In this document: piece after piece, positions 1 to 13,156 of the stretch | Position numbering within the stretch: the first letter of the stretch is position 1 | Layout of the letters: every line of letters begins with the position of its first letter | DNA from: Balanoglossus misakiensis | Taxonomy: Eukaryota > Hemichordata | Reading direction: 5' to 3' | NCBI GenBank assembly: GCA_040954595.2 | Contig: CM082595.2 | Coordinates: forward strand, 4,650,001 to 4,714,000 | Length of the DNA stretch: 64,000 nt | The notes under the pieces: generated by a model | The model's input: the letters and a program-made list of their open reading frames with translations, nothing else | Database searches by the model: none | What the model was told of the DNA's origin: nothing | Translations under genes and position numbers: made by a program

Positions 1-386
1 TGGTCACAGATGATGGCCCACCGACACAAAGCCCCAGAAAAAACATGTAAACACTGCCCAGTGGTATATCAGGTCACGCTGACTACCCAATCAAGCAGTT
101 GTTAGTGGCCATCAGTCAGTGTCTTCCGAGAAAGAAGACAGAAGATCGGGTGGCGGTCGAGATGGTTTCCTAACGACCATGCCACGCCATGATATATCGG
201 AACAGTTAAGGAAAAGAAAAACCCTGGGGGAACCCGACAAGCAAAAAAAAAAAAAGAAAAGGTAAACACCTCGACAAACAAGGTACCTGTTCCCACGTTT
301 CTGCGATCACCCTGACTACACACGGCGACATACCTGGTAGGAGACCATGCATCGCAAATCAGATGGACCAATGTCAGTATGTGTGT

Positions 387-455
387 TTGTATGTATGTAT
401 GTATGTATGTATGTATGTATGTATGTATGTATGCATGTGTGTGAGTGTGTGTTGT

Positions 456-485
<30 letters not shown>
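387..485 (+). repeat. (TATG)n and (ATC)n microsatellites
   Basis: A TATG tetranucleotide run at about 387-432 is followed by GT-rich sequence and an ATC trinucleotide run at about 457-485. Confidence 0.95.
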
Positions 486-486
<1 letters not shown>

Positions 487-570
487 ACAACACAACAACA
501 AGAAGATTCCTCTGTTCCCTTAGTGTATACGCGTGTATACATTCAATCAACTGGTAATGGAGTCTCTTAA

Positions 571-655
571 CCCATTCACCACCATGGTTCAGTCCAAACC
601 CATTGTTTTCTATGGTGAAGTGGGACCTCTAAAGAGGGAACTGGGGGTGAAAGGG
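571..655 (+). mobile_element. Short TTAA-flanked MITE (about 90 bp), copy 1
   Basis: TTAA is followed by CCCATTCACCACCATGGTTC, then AGTCCAAACCCATTGTTTTC, and the element ends GGGGGTGAAAGGGG. The terminal inverted repeat CCCTTTCACC and the TTAA target are piggyBac-like. It has no coding capacity. Confidence 0.8.
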
Positions 656-3600
656 GCCTATATTTCAGGCGTCATCCACCACCTGATTTCTAATGAAAAA
701 GAGACACTTTCACAACTTGCTTCCTACACATTATAGACCTGGGGCCGGGGCTACGCGTCCCCCCTTCTCCCAACAAACAGACCAAAACATGCTAATGATA
801 TTGCTACATTCTTTTCTGAGCATGTAATAAAACAGACACATGGCCGGATGATCACACTTCTCTACTCATCCATCGTGGCACAAACAAAAAAATAATCACT
901 TTCTGTGTTTGTTTTTCGCACTTGTTTTATTGTTAGCCGTCTGTTCGAATTCCGGTACGAACAGTAATATACTCTTTAGGGAAATGTTTCTCCCATCGGC
1001 CACTGATAAACATCAGTTCTTTTCCAAGATCCCGAGGCTGGTATATGACTCTAAGGTCAAGGGGCTGCCTAACTGATGTATATAGAGGGAGAGAATCTAT
1101 GGAAGAGCTGTGACAATCGATGGCTTTGTTTTTGTGTTTTTTTTAAGCGTACACGTGTACCCGTCTTCCGGAGAAAGACAACGTAAAAGGAAACGACAGG
1201 TGGACATGATATTTTTGTGCAGAAGGAATCAAAATTCATTGAAAGAAAACGTCTTTATCGTTTGGTCGAAGAAATAACATCACATAATCTGCAATGAAAC
1301 CAATTTTTTTTCAGGACTGGATAGATGGCGATTAATAAAGTGAGTGAATGCTTTTTCAGATTTGTACAAAGCAGCAAATATCTGACGTTTTGATTTTTTT
1401 TTCAAATCGAATTTACAAATCTGTGAATCAGGAGAATTTAAGCCACACTAATTTTGAAAAAAAACCCAGAAATAATCAAGAATCATGGGGAAACTAGGTG
1501 AGGAAATGGTATCAAGCAGCCATGAGTGAAACTATCGGCAAAAAACAATTCTCTTTCAGTGTTCACCGTTCACTAGTTTTATTTCCTTTGCACATTTGGA
1601 CCGCGCTGACATCAAATCAACCTGACAGACAGGGCTGAAAAGAATCCAGCGGACTGGAGCAGAAACACATAAAACTTCAGCCTCATCACCAAACAGGTTG
1701 TGCCGCGTATTGTCCGCGAATAAAAAGCAACACCGAAAAAAATGCCGACAACCAGGTGGATACATACAGACGCAAAAAAAAAGGACGGAAAGAAAAAAAA
1801 GTTTAGCTTTTTGTTGTTGTGACCTGTTGATCTCTGAGCACACAGGTTTTTTGTCTGCCGCCGTTGTGATAGATGTTTGATGGTCACCCGTTTTAACTCT
1901 GGGAGGACACTGACTCTTGCTTTTGCCCCACGGCGGTCATTACTGCAAGGTATTAAAGCGTGCCACCTGCTCTGGTTGTCATTTTGTGCACAGGTAAACA
2001 CTTTTTGCTAGCGTATCTGTGATTATAGCAAGCCACATTCTGTTCTTGATGCAAAATCAAAAGTGACAATGAAAAGCTGTCTTGCAAATTTAAAAAGAAA
2101 TCAGCAATCAATTTTACTTATTTTCCTGACAGAATAAAAATATATCTTAAATTTATTATGCATGACTTTTAAATCTTTCTCGTGACGCAAGATTTTTGAC
2201 TCACTTTTCTGTCAAAGAAATAACTTAGTAAACTTTGCTGCAATCCAACGGATGAGCACAATGAAAAACCGTTTCACAATTTCAATGCTGAAAGGCAGCA
2301 AGGTCTACGTTAAATTGTTTGTCTCGGGTTTTTCAGGGGGTTGCACCTGGCTAAGTTTCACAGACAGTTTTGTTGTGCGAATCACCGTAGTATTATTTAT
2401 AGCCCTATCTGCATGGCTATTTGTGTGTGTGTGTGTTCTTTTATTTTTGCGTCTGCCATTAAACTGAGTGACCCTAACAGCAGCTGTGGTAAGTGCTGGC
2501 ACATGTGTGACTTGCTCGGAGAACAATGGATAAAACCTGAGGACACCAAGACAAAAACACTCTAGAGACAAACAAAACAAAAAAGAAAGATGTGGGACTT
2601 AAGGTCACCGTCCAGTGACTTTGACTGGCTGGTCTCTGGCCATTTGTATGAAAATCCGATAATGAAGTCGACAGCAAGCTCATTTATTTTCTGTCCTTTT
2701 GTTCTGCAGGCTTTTCGGGGCTTTAGCTGGGAGACAGCTAATCCCTTTGTGATGCTACGGACCCTTCACGACTGTAATGGTGGGTGCCGTGTTGGTGTTG
2801 GATGAGCTAAGTACCTGCAGAATGGAATGTAACATTTTGTCGCTGGGAGACAACAATGGTGGGATATGGTGGCTTGGTGTAAATGCAAGAGAACAGTCTC
2901 CATCTGCATGAATGCATCCACGATGCTCTCCATGCATAACAGCATATACGCACACCAGAAAACAACATTTCTACGTGTACTTGAAAAATCATTAAATTAA
3001 ATGCAATATGTCCAAAATGGATATCACAATGTACTTATTCATTACTATGGTGACTAGTCTACCATTTGTTGAAGCACTTGATCATGAAAGAGGGAAAAAA
3101 CATGAAAACAAGACATTGATACTTAAACCACAGCGTGTAAACGCATAAACTTCTGATTTTTATACCATTCATTAGCACAATCAAAACCACAGCAAGGGCA
3201 GTTTAGGAATTTGCTCATATGTCCAAGGGAAATATATTTCGTGCATTGTCGAGTTTTCCGGGACATTTCTCACAGACGCGACTTCGTGCAAGTTTTGGGG
3301 GATTTCATTGCAACCACGAAACGTTTTTAAATCAACATGCTGCTTGAACTCCCCTACCGTGGTAACAGTCTTGGGAGAATCTATCTTCCGGTGTTTGTCC
3401 CAATCTGCCTGGGAAAATCCTCACTGTGCGAGGACACAGTACCATTGACACCTTCGACATTGACAATCTTGTCAGGGGGACTGACCCGAGACATTGAAGT
3501 ATTGTTGGCTTCAAGACAATGCTTTTGATTTGTGTATAAACGGGAGAAGCGTGCATGACCACATTTAATAACAACATCATTCTCTTCGAACATTGAGAGA

Positions 3601-6600
3601 TTGAGAAAAACTCAGTCTTTGCATCTTGGCTTTTGACAGACAGACAATCAGACAGACAGATAGACTGCAGCCAAGTTTGTATGCAGTGATGATAAGCTAC
3701 GTTTCTAAAAAAAATCAATAGACACAGCATTTAAACATGTGAACACAACAGGTGTTAACTCTTTGTGATCATTCCATTACACTCTTCCATAATCTGCTGC
3801 CCAGAAATCTGTAACTTCTTTCCATTATTTTAAATTCCTTCCTTGATATCTATTCAACACTAGCATGTTTTTTCGTTCAGTGTCTTTTAACGCATTTATT
3901 ATACTACTTTTCTGGCCGTCAGAAAGATACACTGACTGAACCTTTGAAATCTCTGGCCAGGCACTGTGTATACAGCTCAGTGGGATTTACCGCCAATGTC
4001 AAAGCTAAGCTGGCCATGTTCCCACCCAGATTTGTGATTCCCAACAAAGCTTGTCCATCTGCTAAAACGCTAATCTTTTCCCAGGTAATTCACACCTTCG
4101 GTTTGTGAGTGACTTTCTCCGGGAGATTGAGAGAAAAAAGACAAAAGGCGACCATCAAAGAATATGCAACACTGGAAAACCAGTTGCCCATGAATGTCGA
4201 TAATTATTGCATCTTCATAAGTACATAGTGAAAGTGAAAATCCCCTTTATCTTTTTATCAGGCATGATTTGCCTTAATGCTGGAATTCTGAAAAACGACT
4301 AAATGGAAACTGAAACAATACCAGACAGGGCTACTCTGAAATGTGTCACACAAACTCAGGGTCTATGGTTCTGCAGACACCTTTATAAACAGAAGAAATC
4401 ATATCATTGGGGTTACGTTCAGTCAGCAACACAACCTACAGCTGATACTGATAGAAATGAGTATATTTGTTCACAAAGTTTAAACGGATATGTTTGAAGT
4501 TGGTCTGTCTGAATTTTAGATTTTACCCACTGGTGGAATGGAATACTCAACTGGTTAATCACAGTGTAGGAATTTTTCAATTTTCCGAAATCAGAGCAGA
4601 CAGAAGTCTGCAAGATGTGGAAAATTCGGGCAATACTCGATCAATCATTCCAGACTTTGTCATCTGTCTATTTTCCCCACTTAGATAGAGACACTTTTAA
4701 AGAGAATCTTAATCCAAAATCGCACCAAAATATTTTGGTTTTTTTCCACCGAAAACAAACTAGTCCAAAAACAATAGCTGGAAATTACGATTCAATCTCT
4801 CTTTCAGAAAGATAAAACACCTGTCACTGAGACAAAATCTTTCAAACACATCATTATCTGTGCGAGTTTAGTTGCAAGCAAAAAGACAAAGGTGGAATAA
4901 ATGCACACATCAGGGAAATAAAGGAAAAATCCCGGGAAAATGACTTAGGGTAAAGAAGGGTCTGGTATTAACCGCTAAAAACAAAAGAAGACTGATGAGT
5001 TTTGGGGATTTGTATTTAGAGTGACTCACACCACGTCCCAGGCAGGGGTCTGATTCTCTCGGTATCATCACAAAGTCAGGATCTCTCTGAGACCGTCAAC
5101 ACAATAAGTGGGGGAATTCAAACGCAAACACCGACAAAAAGTAACAAATTTGCCTTTGATGTCCCCCTCTTAGGGGTTTCCCCATATTGTCCGCAGGAGT
5201 GTTTGGTGATCGCAGTGTGTCGCACACCAGCAAGTTCATTAGCACCCGATTCAGACATCTTCACACATACTGAACGAGTCTTGGCGAGTACTTGTGGTCC
5301 GATGAGGTCCTCTTGGACTGAAAAGACTTGGCCACAGAGAGAAATAACTATCACCCACTCAGGCCATCCACTCCGAGGCAATCTCAGAGCTTTTCAAAGC
5401 TGAAGAGCAACAGCCCTTGACAAATGAACACACACTCTCAGATCTGAAGGGTGTTTCATGTACGTGTTGTATATCACTAAATGCCAAGTTCAAGATTGGA
5501 GTAGATCAGTGGTTGCTTGCACTGTTTAAAAAAAAACAGGCTTGAAATAAACATTTTACCTTCAAGTTCGCAGTCAGCTGTGACAACCACAATTAAACAT
5601 CGGTAGTCACCATACTTGGTAGTCCGAATTTCTTTGAAAATAATAAAATACATTCTTGTGAAATCAAAGAAGTTCAGTGTATTTTTTTCAGCAACATGTA
5701 TGTTTGCAGCCTCTCAGTAACACAGCATTGACACTTGCCAGTGCAATTTTCTGCCTTTTCAATAGAACAGCTGAGATGGCTGCACCTATACTGGTAGTCA
5801 GAGGTGACTACCAGTAGACAATCTACTGATATGAAAGTTCCATCTTGGCTCATATAAGTTCAAAATGCCTTTTCAGTGATAAACGTACAAGCCACAGTGC
5901 ATTCTGCCAAAATATTGATATCTAACGATTTTTTTCAGCCAAATGTCTTGTCGAGCTCAAGACTTTTTCCAGACTTTTCCGGGGGTTGTAAACCACGAAG
6001 GCATTATTCCGGTTGTCACGTTTCTCCTTGGGACGCTTTCTTCCCGGCTTAAGCTGTCCTCACTGGGCCAAAAAGGAGTAACCATCACACAGCAACGACA
6101 TAAGCTCCTTACAACTCATTACTCTCAACAGAATCCGAAAATTCTAGGTGCCAATGATGTGCATTGTGCTGACAAAAATACAACGACAATTAAATTTCGG
6201 GGGTAGTAAGGAACCGAACGAGATTAAACTGCAAAGACGTACACGTCTGAAAACATCGCTGCATTGAAATTACTCAATATATCTTTAAGTTGCTCAACTC
6301 AAGGGCAGCGTCATTGCGGTTGGAATAGATGTTCAGGATAAGTAGACAAATCGTGTTTTTTTTTTAAACAAAGTTTTTTTTTTTATGTTGCGATTGCTCA
6401 AATAAGTCTGGTGTCTTGGCGCCTTTTTGTGTGGAAGATGGGAACTTTAAAAAAAGAGTAAAAAAATGCATTTTATATTGTCTAGGAGCTGCATGTACAC
6501 TGGCTACCAACTTTTTGGATGAAGTCTGAAGAAATCTGTGCCCGACTCTTTCCCTCGCATCTGTGATATGTAACTAGAGAAAATAACAGACAGGAATGCA

Positions 6601-7414
6601 AGAATATGGATCAAAGTTCGTTTCGAAAATAACTCTCTCTTCACTAACCCAGCTGAGTAGCAAGAGTGATGCCGAACACCGGGGTTACCACAAAAGCATC
6701 GGTACGACCGAACTCCACTGATTGCCCGAGAGGTAGTCACCCTCAGTTGCATTTTTGCCTAACTCTGATTGGTCCCAGCTCCCAGGGGCCTACACGATAT
6801 CCAGGGCAGCTCTAAATCCGATGAATATGCTAATTAGTCCTTCACTGCTACCCATCAGGGGTGTCCGGCAAAACGACACTTTATGCAAAGAGTTGCACAG
6901 TGGTTGATATTCACTGATTTAATAATTGGAGATCAAAGTTTTTCTCTTCATTAATGGTGAAATTCTCTTGCTGAAACGATAGTGTAATCATTTTTCAGAG
7001 TGGACCAATTCTACGTGATGGCTGCAGGTGTCGCGCTAATACACACAGTGTGTGATCCCTGCCCTGCATGTAGCCATAGTATACTGCCGCAATGAAGAAA
7101 GCAAGAAAACTCCCCCATTGAGAATTTCTTCCTGTGATTTTCAGAAACAATGTCTTCATTTTGTGAAAAAGACCGATGAACAAGAGTGATCACAGCATCG
7201 CCATTGACCAAAAGTACACTGTTAGTTTGGAACCAAACATGTTTGTATGTCACTGTTAGTGTTAGGTAGTTTGGCAGCATAGGCACAAACTTGCCTGTTC
7301 TGTGATATTGTAATTACTCACATTCTTTTTTTCCTATTTTTCTGAATTTTCCGGTTTACAATATACCATGTCACTAGATCCATTTCTGTCTCACAAACAT
7401 TTTCCCCATCAGCT

Positions 7415-7495
7415 TGCTAGAACTCCCTCTCTCCTCTCTCTCCCCCTCCCCTCGTTCTCTCTCTCTCTCACTCTCTCTCTCTCTCTCTCTCACCA
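7415..7495 (+). repeat. CT-rich microsatellite
   Basis: A polypyrimidine CT/CCT tract with a long pure (CT)n core near 7458-7490. Confidence 0.95.
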
Positions 7496-9434
7496 CTCAA
7501 CCATTTTCCCCTCATCACCAGTTTCAGATCCCCCCTCCCCTCACAACGCGGCATATGGCAGAGGAGTGTCCCAAACCGAAACAGGTCCCGGCCACAAAAA
7601 CAGCCATTGAGTATACACCCGCTCCCAAACAAACAGCCCTAGATTGCCGAAATCTCCCCACAACAATAACACCAATGATTGGGGCAATATTGGCTCCATA
7701 CATCACCTGTTTGCAGCTTCTCTCAGAGCTTGTTAGAGAAGACAGCCCACCAGGTTGTATCCTGGCATCTTTGACAATGCCAGCATGCAGTTCCCTTTTG
7801 ACTCCAGGTGTCCATCTGAATTAGCCCTCCATTGTAGCCACAAAACCCCCAAATTAGTTGAAATTACACCATTATCTGTTTTGAAGGCCCACTTATATTG
7901 TAGTTGACAGTGTGTGTTCTGGCGTGCTGGGAGGCCAGGTTCTGCATGATACCCACATGAATTCAATCTGTATTGTTCAGGTACAGAAGACAATTTTTTC
8001 ATCCAGCGTGCCCCCATTCATACCACTTGAGAATGTCCGAATCAAAGGTACAAGTTTTCCTCTTTTGTGTTTTTGCTATTCCATGCGATGCATGCAGTTA
8101 GGGGCCCTCCTTTCAAACACACTCCCAACAGCAGGACCTTAAATTAACCTCATATGGGGCGATGCTGAATTTCGCAAGTCTAAGAATTTTTTGTCCTTGC
8201 CAGCGTGTAATAGCTAATTTTTGCATCAATTAATTCACTTCACCACTGGGTGAGTGAAAGGAGCCGAGATCAGCGAGCAGGCAGGATGCAGGAAAATCTG
8301 GATACATCTTTGTCAGTTTAAAAGATTTCTGGAGACACATGCGAGCTTATTAACTGGTGGGAAGTCAGACTTCCTATAGTGGTGGAAGGCTAGAGGAAAT
8401 GACATCTTGTGTGTGTATGACGCAAATAAAAAAAGCCAAGGGCAAGCGGGATCTGCAGTGTTTCAAACTTTACAGACAAAATAAACCCCTGCAAAGTCAA
8501 ACTGCTGCTACTGAATTGTGACAAACTTGCCTACGAACTGGAGAATGTTTTTGTTTGACGTTATATGGTAACAACAACGTTCTTGGATATGTATGAATTA
8601 AAGTACAAAATCACTTCAAAATTGTTGTATCTTTTCATCAAAGGTTTGTTTTTTGCAGATATTTCTTTTCCATCTGTGTCAGAGAAGTTTTTTTTTATCT
8701 GCAGAGGAACCAGGAACTGACCACATCTATGTTAGAATTGTATTAATAGTACAAAGGTAACAGAGTTCCTATTCAAATGTATAGAAAAACGACTTGACCA
8801 AAAATATACAATTTACAACATTGTCAGTAAGAATCACCAGAAAGCAACTTTCTAAGTCTCTCACAGTTTTTGAAACTTTCTAAAAATCGATGAAATTCAC
8901 CAAACGGAAGTTTTAACAGAAGCCTGTGAAGGTTTTCCATTTTCTTTCACCAAAATTCACAGCAAGATACACAGTTTTCTTTATTAACATTTAAACCAAT
9001 TATTTTAGTGTCTATTAGGTTCATTAATGCCTCTACATTTTTTTCCTGGTGAAAACTCTGCATAGATACAACAGGTGTGAGGGCCTGTGGTCTTCATTAC
9101 ACAGCAGGCCACAGTGGATTTCAATGCCATCAAAGATGGTGCTCCACTGCTGTGTGCCAGCACCCCTGCCAACAACAACGGCAAGTCCCGACGTTACAAA
9201 CATGTTTTTGTTTCTGGGCTCGCGAAATGTCGCAATTGTGGTTTCTGAAACCGTGGGGGAAGATACAGATCGGTGTTGCGGTTTATAGTTTCTTGGCTGT
9301 CACTTGTAGACGTCACTCTTCAATGTTCAAATGACACATCCATTATTAGTGTTCCCGATATTCTATTAACAGCACGCAATCTCAAGAATGACGTTTTTTT
9401 GGCCGGACAAGCTATCATAAAAGTTTTCAAAGGA

Positions 9435-9512
9435 TACTGTAAAACTGGTTATTTCTACGAGCAATAAATTTCGTGAGATACATGAGAGCCAAAAAACAAC
9501 ACGTTATTTTCA
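9435..9512 (+). mobile_element. One-ended remnant of the CG-rich MITE
   Basis: Begins TACTGTAAAACTGGTTATTT and continues CGAGCAATAAATTTCG and GAGAGCC, matching the left half of the family with decay. No right end is recognisable nearby. Confidence 0.6.
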
Positions 9513-11859
9513 AAATGACTTCCCACACACCTTTAAGATCCAAAGAATTGAAATGTTCGGAGGACTATTATTTTCTGAAAATGTGTCCCTTGGTTGCATA
9601 GTACCTTAAACACAGGTACACACCAGGCTGATCTCACAGACCGGTGTAAATTCTTCCGGAACTGTTCAAATATGCAAAGAGGAAGTGCAGGGGACCCAAG
9701 GACAGACTGTTAAGATTGTTTGGATTGCTGTCTCACCCTCACAGCCACTTTAATACGACAGCGTGCATTCATCTCATGTTTCCAACATGATTGGAAGAAA
9801 CACTTGCACTTTTTGCTTGTTTTCCATTATCCCGACCCGCTACATTCCATTGTGAGCAAACTTCCGAGGTCATGGAAAACAAACGGGGAAGACAGAAAAC
9901 AACTTTGTTTTGGAACCCGAGACTTAGTCTCTGCGGTCCGAAAATATTTTTTCTAGGAATTATGGTGCAGTGGCTGTACTGCTCCTGAATGTGCAGCTTT
10001 ATGGAAAAGGTCTGAGCAAATACTCATTATCATGGGGTGATTCAACTCCATCAGTACCAGGATGAAAAATCTAACACTTCCACCGAAAATACACTCAAAA
10101 TTCCAGTACTTTCCAGCTTCCCCCATGATTTTCTACAAGTTTTCCGAGATAACAGCTATTTTCAAGGCAAATGTTTTTCATGATCACCAACACACTACGA
10201 CAGCACATAATCCATTTCCCGGGATTTTCCAGAAGTATTAAAGTTTGAGTTTTCGAGAACTTTGTGGAAGTGCTTCAAATTACTTGTAGCTCATCCGCAT
10301 ACCTTTCTGGTCCAGTGATGTTGAAAGACCAGAAACGAGAAGTCAGTCACTTCTCTTAAACACTCATTACAATTTAATTCTCGGTGCTGATACGAAGCAT
10401 GAGAGCTTTTAGAAAAGTACATTAACTACAAGCAGTGTCTGCTGTAGAACAAAAGACATCCAACGATAACTTGCATGTTTCTCCTTTGTTTGCGATAACT
10501 GATGCAGCTGAAATCTGTCTGGGTTTGTGTCTTTGCCAATTAAAACTACACCTGATCACTAGAAAAAACAAGTCGCTTTAAAGAAACAACTTAAGATATG
10601 TCTGATCCTCTAAGCACAGCTAAAGACAATAAGACAGCGCCCATCTCAAAACGTGTGGTAATGATCACTGTCTCAGTGCATATATTGCTCTTCATTGTGG
10701 TTCTTAGAAAGGCGAAAAAATAATTCCACTTTACATTGAGGCACACAAAGCCAAGAGCTGACCTGGAAAATTGGATCTGAAGGCGTTCTTGTTATTTTTG
10801 TGTTGGCTTTTGTAAGTATAATGTGTTTATTGAACATTATTTGCAGGTCTTGAAAATTAGATTCTATTAAAGATCCCTTAACCTGGGCATGTCCGGAGTG
10901 ACTGAGAAAGGTAGGAGACTGCAGACTGCAGATTTTCCCTTTACTACACCCCCTCTTTCAATCTGCCAAATTGGAAATTCAACAGCCTGCAAGGGCTTTC
11001 TGTAACACTCAATCAAAACAGTACCAGGCGATCCACGCGCCAAACATTCAATGCATTCAACAGGTCGATCGATCGACCTTCGTGGCTAATCATCCCCTCA
11101 TCTTTCTTCCGCATCTTGGCAAATATTTGCTCAGTTGCTCAACTTTTCCGGTGGTGGAGGTGTCCTTCGCTCCAGGTGTATCTTTCATCTCCGGTGTGGC
11201 AAAAGATTGGACCGTACAACCCTGCCAGGGCTGCTGTACATTAATGTGCCAAGCCAATCAGTTACTATAACAACCAGTGTGATGTTCCCCGCACTTCTTC
11301 TTTTGCATATTTGAACAGTTTCGGAAGAATTTACAGCAGTCTGTGATGTGCACGACAGAGCCATAACTGCAAGCCATTTGCAAATTGCTATGCAGAATTC
11401 CAACTTGGCGTAATTGCCTTTTTGATTTGAAATCCATGCATGAAAATACAAGCTTTTCAATTGGATGCTACACCTTGTTAAATAAACTGAAAGGAAGCTT
11501 TGTCGGTTGCTAATTATTCACATGACTTTAAAATGTGCTTAGTTTAGCTTTAAACATTGTTTTCTTGACGTTTTTCAATCTGTCTGGTATCTAGAAGACA
11601 GAGCCCCATGTCTGCTTCTGTTTGGTTTAACAGGAATGGAATTTCAGCTTTTGTCAAATATATATTTCCTATTCTGAGCATGTGAGCTGGTAGTCTTTTG
11701 ACTTTTAAAACACCAGAGATTTCCAGTATGGTTATGAAATTGGCCGGCATCATTTTGCCCAGGTTGGCAACTTTGGCCAATAGACCAAACTACCTGATAT
11801 CTTCAGCCTGAAACCATAGACCCTTGAGTCTATGCTGTAACTAATAGCCCACCACATCA

Positions 11860-11985
11860 GTATGTGTGTGTGTGTGTGTATGTATCAGTCTTTGTGTATG
11901 TGTGTGTCTTTATGTATGTTTGTGTGTCTGTGTGTATGTTGGTCTGTGTGTGTCTCAGTGAGTGAGTGTATGTGTGTACACTGCA
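11860..11985 (+). repeat. GT/TATG-rich low-complexity sequence
   Basis: Tandem TG repeats with interspersed TATG and TCTG units, starting from a (TG)n run at about 11,862. Confidence 0.9.
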
Positions 11986-12955
11986 TCTGCTTATGTCAGC
12001 CCCATCATTTCTACCCCAGAGTAGCAAGATCCATGCTTAATTATAAAGAATGCATTCACGATGACACAAATTTAACATGATACAGTATCGCACCTGCAAA
12101 TTCCACCCATTGCAGACTTTAAAAAAAAATCCATGCCATTGTCAAAATTTTAATTGCTTCCAAAGAGTTAGTTCGTTCACACATTTTTTTCTTCTGAGCT
12201 ATTTAACACCTCAAGCCTGAAATTGATTTTTGCGAGTCTCTCGGATGTATAGAAGAGTCGCTTCAGTGTTCTGCTTCATAGTGTAGAGTTTTCCGATACA
12301 AAGACAAAAATTTACGGACAAAAGGGAGATTGCCGTCAAATTGGGGTGAATTCGTCCACTATTAGTCCATCACCTGTGCGTTCCCATGCTCGGCACAAAG
12401 CACGTAATCAATCAATCAATACTGGAAATATGCAGATAATGATTTCTGCCGGAGGGACTTGCAGTCTCAGAAATCGTCACATGGACACACTGCATACCAC
12501 AGAAGATGGTGAGGAATTTTTGGCTTTGCTCTGCAGGGAACCCTGGTGCATAGACTGTTGGTTCTGATGCATGAAATTGTCATGTACTTTGAGATGTGGA
12601 GAGGCTTCCAACACTGCACTTTACGATGAATCTCACATGTTATTAAATATGCAAACATTTCATACAGAGCACAGATTTTCAAATGCTGTCTGCCAACAGC
12701 TACCCTGAGTAATTTATATTGCTGCTGAAAACTTCCATCAAAATTCTCAAATGCATCAGTCCATCTGCACAGATTGGCTTTCAACTGGACAAGCCAGGCA
12801 ATTGCTCACTGTGACTGGGTGAACTGCCAAAACATGCTCAGTTCAGAACCACCAGGTTTAATCAGAACACAGGGGGCATTGAATAGCTGCCTGTTCAATG
12901 AACAACCAAACGACATACACCTGAAAAGCCACCATCAGGCAGGAGTGACTGAAGG

Positions 12956-13148
12956 CCAATCTGATTAAAATCAGATGTAGGGAACGGCGACATTGTTTTT
13001 TTTATGCTGTCGCCTCACACTACTGGCCCAGTAAATCCCGTAGATTTCAACGGGAGCTCCAGTGGGAGTTGGTCAGATGTAGTGTAGGGGACCGCATAAA
13101 AAACAACAACACGTCACCGTTCCCTACATCTGATTTTAATCAGATTGG
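12956..13148. mobile_element. Fold-back MITE with an 8-bp target-site duplication
   Basis: A 193-bp element whose ends are inverted copies starting CCAATCTGATTAAAATCAGA, followed by TGTAGGGAACGG. It is flanked by perfect ACTGAAGG copies at 12948-12955 and 13149-13156. The duplication length suggests hAT-type mobilisation (8 bp), or Mutator type if the adjoining G makes it 9. It has no coding capacity. Confidence 0.85.
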
Positions 13149-13156
13149 ACTGAAGG

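Larger units (their letters stand above)
1..12947. other. Gene-free stretch, left part
   Basis: No reading frame here looks like a real protein and no splice-compatible chain of exons was recognised. It holds the microsatellites at 0.4, 7.4 and 11.9 kb, one TTAA MITE, one decayed CG-rich MITE, a perfect hairpin at 5789-5816, and TGCCTAAC motifs at 1066 and 6756. The rest is unique AT-rich sequence with unknown role. Confidence 0.6.

Noticed and set aside
102-542. A 146-codon open frame on the minus strand with a poly-Asp run
   Set aside because: It is produced by the microsatellites at 387-485 and has no protein-like composition outside them.
944-965. A possible tRNA B-box (GTTCGAATTCC)
   Set aside because: No A-box, acceptor stem or cloverleaf can be drawn upstream; the sequence is a small local palindrome.
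7414-7824. A 136-codon open frame on the plus strand
   Set aside because: Its first part is a CT-repeat artefact (Ser/Leu run) and the remainder matches no family.
11062-11079. The perfect 18-bp palindrome AGGTCGATCGATCGACCT
   Set aside because: It is built on a short GATC tandem repeat. Nothing around it suggests a function.
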